Source of the DNA: a virus
DNA length: 64,000 bases
IMG/VR virus record: IMGVR_UViG_3300043426_000266
Coordinates: 62,001 to 126,000 of that record
Reading direction: 5' to 3' (one strand)
Shown here: positions 33,501-42,454 of the stretch, piece by piece
Numbering within the stretch: the first letter of the stretch is position 1
How the letters are laid out: every line of letters begins with the position of its first letter
Notes under the pieces: model-generated
The model's input: only the letters and a program-made list of their open reading frames with translations
What the model was told of the DNA's origin: nothing
Database searches by the model: none
Position numbers and translations under genes: made by a program

Positions 33501-36500
33501 GAAACTTCGTGAAGAGAACCGTACTAAGATTGTGGCGGAGTTAGCCAAAGCGTTAGGATCACAGTTCTACAAAAAAGCTAAGGATCGTTTAAAGACATTC
33601 TTAAATGGTGGAACTGAAGATACAGCAACCACAGATAACTTAAAGCAGGTTTATAACTTTGGTAAAAACAAGGTTACTGGTGCTTACGGTGAAATTAAAA
33701 ACTTTGCTGGAGAGCAGTTTAACAAGACTGCTTTAAAAGGGCGTTATGACCAAGCCAAAGGTTTGATGCAAAAAGCGTGGAAAGAACTTGCGATTGACAT
33801 CTACCTGGTCGTGAATCCTGCATTGGTTCGTTTAAGTGCTGCTGGGTTTGAATCTGGTATGTACATTGACAAAGCCACTGGTCGTGTACTTGAATCTCAT
33901 CATGACATTAATGGTGAAGTTGTCAATACTCAAGGTAACATTGTTTTAACCGATGAAGAGTTAGGGAAAGGTTTACTGGATAAAGAAGGTAATCGAATTA
34001 ATCCTAGTTCTTTAGCACGTTATCGCAATATTGCTCGTAACAAAGCCGTTGAAGCGTATAACAAGTATGCCAAGAAACATGTTGATAAATACCTTAACAA
34101 AGGTGCAGATCTTCTTTTAACTGCTGCAGAACGTTGGCAGCGTATGTTTAAAGAAACTGTGATTGACGTCTATGTCACTGGGAAGGGTGATAAACCTATA
34201 TTGACCGCAGTTGGTTTTAGAGCAGGTGAATATCTCAGCACTGTGAGTAAGAAAGTACTTACGGATTACTTGGACATTGATGGTCCGGTAATGACGAAGA
34301 ATGGTCAATACCTTTTGCTTGCAGAAGACTTGGGTAACTTAATCGATAAAGATGGGAAACCAATTAAACCAACGAAGCTTGGTGGGATTGGACAACGTCT
34401 ATTCGGTATTGCTTCTGAAGCTTTGGGGTTAGGTCGAATCAAAACCTTCGGTAAGAAGATGTTTGATAAGGCTAAAGCGTTCTCTGCGAAGAAGATGGCT
34501 GAGAACTTCAGCAAAGCTGGAGCAGATGCTGTTGATGTTTACTTGGCAGACAAAATGGATACTCCTACGCTTTACGCAAAAGAGTTCCGCGAGGGTTTAT
34601 ACCTTGATCAGGCAACTGGTGAAAAACTTGCCAACCACTACATGATTAAAGGTCCAGTCATTAAAACATTGGACAATGGTTCTGTTGAAGTGGTGTTAAC
34701 TGCTGAAGATCTTCAAAAAGGTTTTGTTGATGCAGAAGGTAAACCGTTACCAGTTGTTAAAGTAGATTTCCTCCGTGGTTCATTCTTTAAAGGAATGTTG
34801 GGGAATAGACTGGATGGCGCTAAAGGACGAGTTAAAAACTTCTTGAACCGTTTCAAGAAAGAGAAAGCTGAGGAAGTAACTGAAGAAGCTCCTACCCAAA
34901 CAGGCAGCAACAAGGTGATCTACTATAAAGACCCACTTGATGGTGGATTGCTTCCTGCATTTGATTTAGATGCGATTAAGAACTGGGAACTTTACCAGGT
35001 TAATCTTGATACTGATAATCCAGATGCAACAGTGTCTCGTATCTCTGACCTCTCTGAGATCCAAAAAGGTTTTACTGTATACCGTCTGAAAACTGGCAAG
35101 TCAGCCCCTGCCGATAAACCAATGACCGTTGCTTTATTGAACAGTTTAGGTTTTATTGCTGTACGGAGTTCAGTGAACCAAGGTGTTTGGTTTGATGAGA
35201 AAGGGAAGAAGTTCAAAGCTGAGAAGAAGAAACCTGAACAACAAGGTGGACAAAGTAAGTTTTCGAAACTGAAAGGTAAACTTGGTTCTAAGCTTGGTGG
35301 ATTAAAAGACAAGTTGAAAGGTAAATTCACTGATGAAGAAGGTAACTTCCGAATTGGAAGTTGGCAGTGGAAACGCAAGAAGAAAGAGGAGGATGGTTGG
35401 TTTGGTCGTCTTGGTTCTGCGTTAGGTCTTGGGAAGAAGAAGGGGGATGAAAATCCTGCTAAACCTAGTTGGCTAAAAACCATGTTTGGTTGGTTTAGTA
35501 AAAAATTCATCTTCATGGGATTAGCCGCTGCTGGATTAGTTAAAGCCTTAGGTGCTAAAATTAGTTTAGGTTCAATGGCTGCTGGTTTATTAGCTGTTAA
35601 AGGAATTAGCTGGGCTCTTAAAAAGTCATTGACCGGTTTGGTGTTTAAACCACTAATGAACTTGATTCCATGGCTTGGTACTAAAATCATGGGCGCTGTA
35701 CGCGGTCGTGGTATGATGGGTAACGGCATAGGTGGTCTTGGTAAAGTTGCTCGTATTGGTGGTGCTGCTTTAGGCGCACATGCTATCTACAAGGGGCTAA
35801 AAGGCGAAGAGCAGTTTGATGAGAATGGTGATCCAATCGTAGATTCGGAAGGCAATGCTGTAGTTAAGAAAGACTACATGGGTGCTGCCTTGGGTGCCGT
35901 TGGTGTTGCTTCTATGATCCCTGGTGTTGGTGGCATGGCAATGTCCGCTGGGGCTGCCTTATTAACTAACCCAGTTGGTTGGGCTATTCTTGGTGGGGTT
36001 GCGGTTGGCGCTGCGAGTTATTGGCTAGGTAAGAAAGCATTAGGTTGGTGGAAAAAAGGGAACGCTTTAGAAGAAAGTCCTTTATCTGCTTTCCGTATGA
36101 TTCAATATGGTTTTAGCCCAATTGATGATAAAACAATGCAACCAATTCTTCAGTTAGAAGGATACTTATCTGGAATGCTTGTTAGTGGTAATGATGGTAT
36201 TAATATCAGTAATCAAGTTGACCCTAATGGGGTATTTGGTATTTTTGGTTTGAAATATGGAACTGGAGATGCTGAACGTAATAAGTCTTTCTTAGCGTGG
36301 TTCCTGGGTCGTTTTAAACCGGTTTACTTATCGTACGTCAAACAGATGAACGCGATTAAGAAAACTTACAAACTTGATGGCATTGATACTAGTGTTACTG
36401 CTGCTGATCGTCTGTCTATCTTAGAGAATGTACACTTTAAGAACCAGACTGACATGAACCCGTATAACATTCCAGTATCACCTTTTGAAGATCCGGATGA

Positions 36501-39396
36501 AACTGATTACGACTTTGATGATGTTTGTGATAAGTACGATGATGTTAAATCAATTCTTGGAGAACTTGTTCCTGCAAGTGATAAATCTAAGGAGGAAGCA
36601 AAAGCATCTGAGGAGAAGAAAGAAGGTGGTTTGCTTGATACGGCGAAGAAGGCATTAATGTTTGCTAGTCCACTAGGCGCTGCTGTCATGGGGCTTAAAT
36701 GGACAGCGAAGAAGATTGGTGATGTTTTTAACGTTAGTATTGGTGGAATGCAAAAATCCTTTTCTACAATGATGGATAAAGCATTTAAATCTTTAAGTGA
36801 AAAATGGGAAGGAGTGAAAGGTTGGGCGAAAAATGCATGGAACTCTATAACAAACTTAGATGCCGGTGGCATGGCAGATGCTGCTAAGGACGTCGTGATG
36901 AATGCCACTCCAGTTGGCTTAGCAGCACAGGCAGCTGGAGCAGTTGGGTCAGCAGTTGGGTCAGCAGTTGGTGGCGCTGGAGATGTAATCTCCAAGGGGT
37001 GGAGAAGTTTAACTGGTAAGACTGGTGAAATGCAAAAAGCAGTTTATGAGTCGTTCATCCGAGCTGGACTAACACCTAACCAAGCAAAAGCAATTACTGC
37101 TGAAGTTGGGCGAGAAAACGACTACAACCCGAGTACTATATTTGGTACCCACGTTGACCCTGCCTCCGGGGGTAAAGCGATTAATAACATCGGGATGATT
37201 TCTTGGAATGGTCCACGAGCTGAGAAATTAGCTGCGCTACTTAGAAATCAGGGGTTGTTAGACGCGAGTGGGAAGATGGTCCAAGGTCAAGCTGCTCTAG
37301 ATGTTCAGACTAAGTTTGCTGTTTCTGAAATGAAAGGACCTTATGCTAAAGGGTTAACTAATTTCTTAAACAATCCTAATGGTGATCCTGAGAGTTTTGC
37401 TCAAGAGTTGGGTAAAAAGTATATCGTTTGGGCTTATGGTCAGACTAAACTTAAGAATGGTAAAAGTTTTGATTGGAAAGCTCATGACGATAAACGTCGA
37501 AAATATCTACAGTCTATTAGTGCTTCCGTAGGCACATCACCGGCGGGTTCAACCGCAGCTGGAGCAATACCACCAACCATCGCTAAGCCGGGGATTATGT
37601 CTGGTGCAGCAACAGGTGTGGTGGCTGGAGCAAATGCTGCGGTAACCGGTAATGCTGGTAGTGTGAAAAATTCATCAGTACCGATGATTGGTATTGGTGG
37701 AACTGATCCTACTAAAGCAGCGGGGGCAAAAGCGCAAGCCATCTCTAAATCCACCCCAATAAATGCTAAGGATGCCCAGTGGGACTTGGATAAAATCGCT
37801 GAATTTGTTAGTAAAAAAACCAAAGGTACTTTTAAACCTGGTTTAAAAATCGGACAATGTGCCTTGTATGTTCGACAAGCTCTGCAAGCTGGAGATTTAC
37901 AGAAACAAATTCCTGCTGGTTTAGGCGATGCGTGGCAACTTGGTGCTAAATTAAAAACCATGGGCTGGGCTGTAGTTGGCAATATTAACACTATTAAGCC
38001 ATTAAAGGGTGATATTGGTTTCTTTGATAAAGGTTCTTATATGTCTGGAGGTAAACCTACACCGTATGGTCACGTATGTATCTTTACTGGAAGCGCTTGG
38101 ATTTCTGATTTTACTCAAGCCTCAATTTACCCAGGTAGCCAAATGGCGAAACAAGGAGTTAAACATGAAATTCTGCGTGCTGTAAAATCTATCAGCAATG
38201 GTAAACCGGCAATGGTAAACGTAGGTAGCGAAACTCAACCTAGTCAAAATCCTGAAGCCATGGGGACTACATCTGCACCACAGAAACCAGCTACCAACAC
38301 AGGTAATGCTTCTGCTCCTGCGGCTGGTGTGGTAGCTGGGGCTAAAGCAAGCGTTGCAGCTAAAGGCTCCTCAAGTGTACCGATGATTGGTATCGGAGGA
38401 AGTGATCCGACTAAAGCTTCAACATCTGCCACAGGCGCTGTTAAGGTAGCAGCCGCTGCTGCTGGTGGTGATCTAAAAGTCCTACTGGCTAAGGCCACTC
38501 CTGAACTTGTTGCTGCTGGCAAATTACACCATAGGCTTAAAGATAAAAAAGTTACATTGGCTGGAATGAATGAGACGTTTATGACTTTATTCTGGGCGAT
38601 GTTGGGTGAAGCTAGACAGAAGGGTTTAGGTGTTGTTCAGATTAATGAAGGTGTTCGTACATTGGCAGAGCAGAGAAGACTGTACGCGTTGTTTTGTGCT
38701 GGTAAAGGTCCGTTGGCCGCTAAGCCTGGTACGTCTCGTCATGGGTTCGGACAAGCAATGGATATCAATACTGTAAATGCTGATGAACTTGATAAAAAAG
38801 GCTTATTGGCAAAATGGGGTTTCAGTCGCCCTCTCATGAAGAGACTTGCAAGTGGGAAGTTGACAGAGACTTGGCACATCGAGAACAAATTTGTTAAACG
38901 GGATGGATGCCCTGCTCCTCAGATTGAAAAAGCCAAGGAAACCACTAGCGGCGCCATGGCGCCGACTGGAACCCCTTCCGCTAACACGTCAACCGCTAAC
39001 GCGCCAGCCGCTAACGCGCCAGCAGCCAACACGGGTAATGCTTCTGTTAACGCCGTGGTTAATGCTGCTGGCTATGGAATGACAAACACTGTTTCTAATC
39101 AACAACAAACCGACTCAATTAGTTCTTCGTCAGCTAATGATATTTTAACAAGACAGTTGGAGGTACAAACTCAGATTAGAAATGCGGTTGTTGAGTTAAA
39201 AGACTTTATTGTTAAACCCGTTTCTGCAGAAGAACGACAACGTTTAGAGGAGATGAAAAAACCTGCTGATATGCAATCTATTGGAGAGCAAATCGGCAAG
39301 TCAATTACTGAGGCAATTGGAAACAAGTTGTCTGGTAATAAAAGTAATTTAGATCTTCAAAAACCAAGGGCTCCAATTTCAGTGAGTAAGTTTTAA
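30511..39396 (+). CDS. Giant tape-measure/tail lysin with three peptidoglycan hydrolase domains
   Basis: A 2961-residue virion protein. N-terminus: acidic, then long coiled segments (about 1-780). Around 790-840 there is AAGGIIPSFAKGG followed by VHGQEFVTD, typical of tape-measure proteins. From about 1095 to 1430 one module occurs three times (IDIYLVVNP, IDVYVTGKG, VDVYLADKM, each followed by a short acidic stretch ending in Lys-Gly). Glycine/alanine-rich hydrophobic helices lie at about 1665-1850. Then come a tail-lysozyme domain (about 2175-2334; ITAEVGREND), a CHAP domain (Cys about 2449 in IGQCALYV, His about 2519 in YGHVCIF) and an M15/VanY peptidase domain (SRHGFGQAMDIN about 2741, TWHIE about 2788). 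Linkers repeat SSVPMIGIGG and ANAPAAN. It probably sets tail length and opens the cell wall during infection, as phiKZ gp181 does. Confidence 0.85.
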   Translation: MAKRDIDDFEELDLGLDDDMGYEDNNRPSSDRKASIFSRSKNYAKSHYKAKFEDRNERKRLLKQAIPGSYGSAVDLAFDMKDDYDSIKYEVSKEWQKSKGPFKKLLKSQEGTLRALRLKKLADWANEEDRGRYAEEAVDQDDALTANLMGDFTKYKNSPAEKEKAATDKVDQKEKESDQEFKSKTLSATLKGTANLTSILKELQNQTSYQDQITFQYQRKNLEFNIRNFIESKKQTELLRTYKEEAISELKEIHKNTALPDAVKINQSELAGQIFKEKMLGNVASYFDGKMSTMRRKIVSRVKDRLLELTRDMGTNIEGMLEAASSQQESGGGSLLGMFGQMFADSKLDKPYNYVTGKATKYIRNKLGANTKINKFGKGLNSLIANAGTLGNEALITGKTGNKLLDGLSSFLGLNQAATTRSTRLRNSLSDNLDTATYMDVKFKQTVERVIPGWLSLIHKETYLTRIGSNSDKDYKKKSWDWDKEDFDNDQNVKDRAFTKVFKKENIEQFSMAMENVLRVYDPIAFLTLDARNELKDWIYNKIQSSRSPSFYNLMLEINTFKNKATRAQLIQLANFAADIHEEDLEYAEEGLLSEGKLIMRRPKYAEWAKKAKPYIDELASRPLFDINELMRIANTEQGKVFEEMGLVTRDGSGNLDMSVDYEKKIVRKMTSMDYKQIAKLKEGEGQSYRNNRGQQETRNRMELDNENMQDTIDDWLNSDARIDDKTYAILQTLLNNDTLDARSKKANEKKIKNILSSLIFQTNDEIREGKKSGRIATRAAGGIIPSFAKGGKNRKKKGKKSYLEAYKGGSTGNAPVDEGQLAIVHGQEFVTDATTTENNETLLELMNKFKAPVFLPDGKVNPVYYKAMGYEDEEEFRKDQSQQLRLAKKKLRADKFSAGARTGSAWVANKVKGLEGRDNSKTKEKIKAAASEITEEGKRIFDEAYKALNGMSEQQLQSVYSKLMTATDSSIFNASENALIASDASTHKKVLTVIKAKLREENRTKIVAELAKALGSQFYKKAKDRLKTFLNGGTEDTATTDNLKQVYNFGKNKVTGAYGEIKNFAGEQFNKTALKGRYDQAKGLMQKAWKELAIDIYLVVNPALVRLSAAGFESGMYIDKATGRVLESHHDINGEVVNTQGNIVLTDEELGKGLLDKEGNRINPSSLARYRNIARNKAVEAYNKYAKKHVDKYLNKGADLLLTAAERWQRMFKETVIDVYVTGKGDKPILTAVGFRAGEYLSTVSKKVLTDYLDIDGPVMTKNGQYLLLAEDLGNLIDKDGKPIKPTKLGGIGQRLFGIASEALGLGRIKTFGKKMFDKAKAFSAKKMAENFSKAGADAVDVYLADKMDTPTLYAKEFREGLYLDQATGEKLANHYMIKGPVIKTLDNGSVEVVLTAEDLQKGFVDAEGKPLPVVKVDFLRGSFFKGMLGNRLDGAKGRVKNFLNRFKKEKAEEVTEEAPTQTGSNKVIYYKDPLDGGLLPAFDLDAIKNWELYQVNLDTDNPDATVSRISDLSEIQKGFTVYRLKTGKSAPADKPMTVALLNSLGFIAVRSSVNQGVWFDEKGKKFKAEKKKPEQQGGQSKFSKLKGKLGSKLGGLKDKLKGKFTDEEGNFRIGSWQWKRKKKEEDGWFGRLGSALGLGKKKGDENPAKPSWLKTMFGWFSKKFIFMGLAAAGLVKALGAKISLGSMAAGLLAVKGISWALKKSLTGLVFKPLMNLIPWLGTKIMGAVRGRGMMGNGIGGLGKVARIGGAALGAHAIYKGLKGEEQFDENGDPIVDSEGNAVVKKDYMGAALGAVGVASMIPGVGGMAMSAGAALLTNPVGWAILGGVAVGAASYWLGKKALGWWKKGNALEESPLSAFRMIQYGFSPIDDKTMQPILQLEGYLSGMLVSGNDGINISNQVDPNGVFGIFGLKYGTGDAERNKSFLAWFLGRFKPVYLSYVKQMNAIKKTYKLDGIDTSVTAADRLSILENVHFKNQTDMNPYNIPVSPFEDPDETDYDFDDVCDKYDDVKSILGELVPASDKSKEEAKASEEKKEGGLLDTAKKALMFASPLGAAVMGLKWTAKKIGDVFNVSIGGMQKSFSTMMDKAFKSLSEKWEGVKGWAKNAWNSITNLDAGGMADAAKDVVMNATPVGLAAQAAGAVGSAVGSAVGGAGDVISKGWRSLTGKTGEMQKAVYESFIRAGLTPNQAKAITAEVGRENDYNPSTIFGTHVDPASGGKAINNIGMISWNGPRAEKLAALLRNQGLLDASGKMVQGQAALDVQTKFAVSEMKGPYAKGLTNFLNNPNGDPESFAQELGKKYIVWAYGQTKLKNGKSFDWKAHDDKRRKYLQSISASVGTSPAGSTAAGAIPPTIAKPGIMSGAATGVVAGANAAVTGNAGSVKNSSVPMIGIGGTDPTKAAGAKAQAISKSTPINAKDAQWDLDKIAEFVSKKTKGTFKPGLKIGQCALYVRQALQAGDLQKQIPAGLGDAWQLGAKLKTMGWAVVGNINTIKPLKGDIGFFDKGSYMSGGKPTPYGHVCIFTGSAWISDFTQASIYPGSQMAKQGVKHEILRAVKSISNGKPAMVNVGSETQPSQNPEAMGTTSAPQKPATNTGNASAPAAGVVAGAKASVAAKGSSSVPMIGIGGSDPTKASTSATGAVKVAAAAAGGDLKVLLAKATPELVAAGKLHHRLKDKKVTLAGMNETFMTLFWAMLGEARQKGLGVVQINEGVRTLAEQRRLYALFCAGKGPLAAKPGTSRHGFGQAMDINTVNADELDKKGLLAKWGFSRPLMKRLASGKLTETWHIENKFVKRDGCPAPQIEKAKETTSGAMAPTGTPSANTSTANAPAANAPAANTGNASVNAVVNAAGYGMTNTVSNQQQTDSISSSSANDILTRQLEVQTQIRNAVVELKDFIVKPVSAEERQRLEEMKKPADMQSIGEQIGKSITEAIGNKLSGNKSNLDLQKPRAPISVSKF

Positions 39397-39400
39397 ATTT

Positions 39401-39426
39401 AAAGAAGGGGGTGATGCCCCTTCTTT
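39401..39426 (+). terminator. Terminator of the tape-measure gene
   Basis: AAAGAAGGGG-gtgat-GCCCCTTCTTT followed by ATTT. Confidence 0.75.
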
Positions 39427-39444
39427 ATTTAACGAGGAGGCATT

Positions 39445-41694
39445 ATGACAATTTCTTTTTTGAACTTGTCCGGTAGTCCAAAAATTAAAGACAGTGATTG
39501 GTTATCAAATTGTTTTATGTTATCATCTAAAAACATTGACAAATCCGCTTATAGCGCAATGATGTTATCTAGCGCACATCGTAAGTTTACCGATACTCGA
39601 ATCGGTGGGAATGTAGCAATTAACATGCCGCCTGCTTATACGCGGTTTGCTGACCCTAGAGCAACGGGGTTGAATGTTAAAAACATTCGAGGAACCAGAC
39701 CTGCTGGATTGGGGATGTATTGGTCTGATCAGATTGATGAACCTGCACAGATCATTCACCTTCAATTTGGAGTTCCGACGTTTCGGGGGATGCTTTCATT
39801 CTTTACATCAGTTTCGAATGTAGAAGCTGGTATTTTGGCTCGTACTGGTCGTGTGCCTATTTCATTCTTTGTTGGGCAGATTGTTGGGTTTGTTGTTGGG
39901 TTACGCTTATTACCTTTTATTCTAGTTGGTAAAGTAATGAAATATTTACTCAACCGTCAGGGTTCTAAGTACTATAATTTTAAACCCGCAATGCATCCTT
40001 ATTGGAACCGAGTTAATTTTATTGCAAACTCATTTGCAGTATCTGAAGGGATTGTTGACCGTGGCTATGGTCCAACTTCTGAACGTACACTTGCAGATGG
40101 TGTGAAACAAAACGGTGCAAACTTTGAAAACAATTTAGAAGCCAATAATACTGCATTAGAACCGTCTAATGTTGCTTCTGATAAACGACTTATGCGTGCA
40201 GCACATGCAGCTTGTCCTGAGTTGTTTTTAGAAAACGGCGGGGTCGATGTCTATCGAATAGCAATGCGTTATCAAAGTCTTGCGAATGCTCGCCGTGAGT
40301 TTATTGAAACTTTGGCTAAAAACGATGACCCTAAGACCTTGGTCACTCGATTGATTGAGGCTATGTATGTTAAAAAATATAACGTTAACTCGGAGGAGAA
40401 TATTCACAAATTAAGAGAAATTCATCAAGGTGAATACGCCGGTAAAGATTACCATGATGGTAAAGCGGATGCAATTACATCCCAAGCTAATGGTGAAGCT
40501 GAAAAAGCGCTGAAGACAGCGATGGCAAGTAGTACAACTACTGCTGACCAAGCAAATGCCGGAACAACACCAAGCACGGCGCCGCCTGCAGCCACAGAAA
40601 CACCCGCTGCGACTGCGGCGAATGGGGAAGCGACCATAGATCGTGAAAAAGCATATGACACTTTTGACACGACACTAATTACTGACCCAACAACCAAAGA
40701 AGTCAAACCGAAAGATGGTTGGTTTAAAAGCTGGTGGAATGGATTAGCTGGTGATGCGAAAGCAGGGTACGCGGGGGCTTTTTCTTGGGTGAGCTTTAAG
40801 GTAAATGCGACTGGTCCTGTTTCTGCAAGCTTCAGTAACTCAACGTCAACTCCTGAGATTAAGTCATCAATCAATGGATTCTCATCAACCGCTTCTAAAA
40901 TGAGGTTTAACTTTTCACAGGGCGCCACAGGGATCCCAGGAGTTGATACTTTGGTGTCTGGTATTAAAAATGCGGCTCTAGGGTTTGCATCTGGTGTAGA
41001 GTTAATGGGTTTGGTGTCAATGGCGGGAACTTCGTTTATTGATATTCCAGATACTTGGGAGGATTCATCGGCTAACCTACCATCAGAGTCATACGACATT
41101 CATTTGCGTAGCCCGTATGGGAATGCGTTATCACGTTACATGAATTTGTATATTCCATTATCTATGTTGTTGGCTGGCGCGTTACCAATCTCAACTGGTC
41201 GTCAATCTTATGCTTCTCCGTTTATCTGTCAGCTATACTCAGTAGGTCGTTCGGCAACTAAACTAGGGATGATTGATAATTTACAGATTACACACGGGGT
41301 TGGTAATGTTGGATTTAACCATGAAAAAAAACCCCTAGGTATTGATGTTAACTTGACTATTAAGGATTTAAACCGTAGTGTTCATGCTCCAATTGATACA
41401 GGTGGGATGATCTTAAACCCTTTGAATGCATTGTCTATCTTTGACGACGATAACGCATTCAATGAATACTTAAATGTTTTAACTGCGATGAGTGTTGCAG
41501 ATATGACAATGAGTACTCGTAAACTTCATCGTTCAATGCAATTGAAAATGATGCAATATGACTCTTTCTTTAGCGCTGGCCATTTTACATTAGCAGCAGC
41601 GGAATCCGCCCCAGGGCGCGCATTGCGTTCAGTGGGGTCGGTTGCCGGATTGGTATTCCCAAGTGTTGCACCTGGAATGAACCGTATACAATAA
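39445..41694 (+). CDS. Probable virion protein (749 residues)
   Basis: Follows the tape-measure gene after a terminator, with GAGGAGG before the ATG. An N-terminal soluble part is followed near residues 130-170 by hydrophobic segments (ISFFVGQIVGFVVGLRLLPFILVG). The middle is alanine/threonine-rich and low complexity (STAPPAATETPAATAANGEA, residues about 375-400). A C-terminal domain follows (KLNLSQGATGIPGVDTL-like; then NLYIPLSMLLAGALPIS). No known family. The neighbourhood and size suggest a tail or baseplate component. Confidence 0.65.
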   Translation: MTISFLNLSGSPKIKDSDWLSNCFMLSSKNIDKSAYSAMMLSSAHRKFTDTRIGGNVAINMPPAYTRFADPRATGLNVKNIRGTRPAGLGMYWSDQIDEPAQIIHLQFGVPTFRGMLSFFTSVSNVEAGILARTGRVPISFFVGQIVGFVVGLRLLPFILVGKVMKYLLNRQGSKYYNFKPAMHPYWNRVNFIANSFAVSEGIVDRGYGPTSERTLADGVKQNGANFENNLEANNTALEPSNVASDKRLMRAAHAACPELFLENGGVDVYRIAMRYQSLANARREFIETLAKNDDPKTLVTRLIEAMYVKKYNVNSEENIHKLREIHQGEYAGKDYHDGKADAITSQANGEAEKALKTAMASSTTTADQANAGTTPSTAPPAATETPAATAANGEATIDREKAYDTFDTTLITDPTTKEVKPKDGWFKSWWNGLAGDAKAGYAGAFSWVSFKVNATGPVSASFSNSTSTPEIKSSINGFSSTASKMRFNFSQGATGIPGVDTLVSGIKNAALGFASGVELMGLVSMAGTSFIDIPDTWEDSSANLPSESYDIHLRSPYGNALSRYMNLYIPLSMLLAGALPISTGRQSYASPFICQLYSVGRSATKLGMIDNLQITHGVGNVGFNHEKKPLGIDVNLTIKDLNRSVHAPIDTGGMILNPLNALSIFDDDNAFNEYLNVLTAMSVADMTMSTRKLHRSMQLKMMQYDSFFSAGHFTLAAAESAPGRALRSVGSVAGLVFPSVAPGMNRIQ

Positions 41695-41724
41695 AGAGAG
41701 GAGCCTAGGCTCCTCTCTTTTCTT
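41693..41724 (+). terminator. Palindromic terminator
   Basis: AAAGAGAGGAGCCT/AGGCTCCTCTCTTT, a 28-bp perfect palindrome centred on CCTAGG, followed by TCTTT. Confidence 0.8.
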
Positions 41725-41740
41725 TATGTTGATTCCATTT

Positions 41741-41766
41741 TATTTCAGATATATATTACTTACATG
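41741..41766 (+). promoter_or_regulatory. Early-type phage promoter P5
   Basis: TATTTCAGATATATATTAC followed by TTACATGA; contains the exact octamer TATATTAC. The leader pairs AATAAAT (41767) with ATTTATT (41776). Confidence 0.75.
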
Positions 41767-41811
41767 AATAAATCCATTTATTAAACTTTTATTTTCAAAA
41801 AGGAAATTACC

Positions 41812-42144
41812 ATGAATACTGTTTCTACCACTGTTGACACTGCTGAAACTATTGCTAAAATTCAAGCCAATATAGATGCAATCGCTGCGTCTAACTTTGG
41901 TATTCATTTTTGCTGCAAAACCGCAGCGACAGCGATTAAGTTTGCTACACACGTTATGAACGATGTTGGTAATCCGTTTTATGGTGACAAAGTAGAAGTC
42001 AACAACCGTGAGGTTGTTATCTGTCCACCTAATAGTAACACATCATACAACGTGTGCAAACTAGCAGAAATATTCTGCACCGAGTTTTCTAATCAGTTTG
42101 GGATTGATATTATCGACTTCACTGAAACTGTTCATTACAACTAA
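41812..42144 (+). CDS. Unknown 110-residue protein under promoter P5
   Basis: ATG 41812 follows AAAAAGGAAATTACC. Soluble alpha/beta protein with cysteines (FGIHFCCKTAATAIKF; VVICPPNSNTSYNVCKLAEIFCTEF). The cysteines are too irregular for an obvious zinc site. No family known. Strong promoter and monocistronic position suggest an early-expressed gene. Confidence 0.65.
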   Translation: MNTVSTTVDTAETIAKIQANIDAIAASNFGIHFCCKTAATAIKFATHVMNDVGNPFYGDKVEVNNREVVICPPNSNTSYNVCKLAEIFCTEFSNQFGIDIIDFTETVHYN

Positions 42145-42167
42145 TGGATAATTTCAAAACCCGTATT

Positions 42168-42192
42168 GATAGTTTGGGGTTATAAAACTATC
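42168..42192 (+). other. Hairpin upstream of the 34-residue frame
   Basis: GATAGTTT (42168-42175), nine-base loop, AAACTATC (42185-42192). No T tract. It lies between the 41812 stop and the 42249 start and may be a leader or processing hairpin. Confidence 0.5.
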
Positions 42193-42248
42193 TGCCTGCT
42201 AAGGTGAAAATATATAACTTCTTAATCAAAACCATTGGAGATAATACC

Positions 42249-42353
42249 ATGAACGTAATAATTGAAATTTCAGAAAGCAAAGTCAAAGAGCTTGATAAAA
42301 TTAGTTTTGAAGAACTTGTAAAGCAGGTTCTTCAGAACGTAGAAATAAAGTAA
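42249..42353 (+). CDS. 34-residue micropeptide
   Basis: ATG 42249 is preceded by TTGGAGATAATACC. It encodes MNVIIEISESKVKELDKI then SFEELVKQVLQNVEIK, an acidic amphipathic helix, and stops in a terminator hairpin. Leader, ribosome site and terminator support it as real. Function unknown. Confidence 0.55.
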   Translation: MNVIIEISESKVKELDKISFEELVKQVLQNVEIK

Positions 42354-42376
42354 GGGCAACCCCTACTTTATTTTTT
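42345..42376 (+). terminator. Terminator of the micropeptide gene
   Basis: AAAGTAAGGG-caa-CCCCTACTTT followed by ATTTTTTG. Confidence 0.65.
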
Positions 42377-42390
42377 GTTTAATCTAAATA

Positions 42391-42415
42391 ATTACAAATA
42401 TAAATTATATACATG
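42391..42415 (+). promoter_or_regulatory. Early-type phage promoter P6 with leader hairpin
   Basis: ATTACAAATATAAATTATAT followed by ACATG. The leader forms ATGAC-tcaaac-GTCAT at 42413-42428. Drives the operon 42455-45442. Confidence 0.65.
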
Positions 42416-42454
42416 ACTCAAACGTCATAACCTTCATTATCAAGGAATTTAATC

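Noticed and set aside
34992-35729. 245-residue open frame on the minus strand
   Set aside because: It lies fully inside the tape-measure gene, opposite a lysine- and glycine-rich stretch, and has a proline/leucine-rich shadow composition and no ribosome site.
40449-41099. 216-residue open frame on the minus strand
   Set aside because: Antisense shadow inside the 39445 gene over its alanine-rich part.
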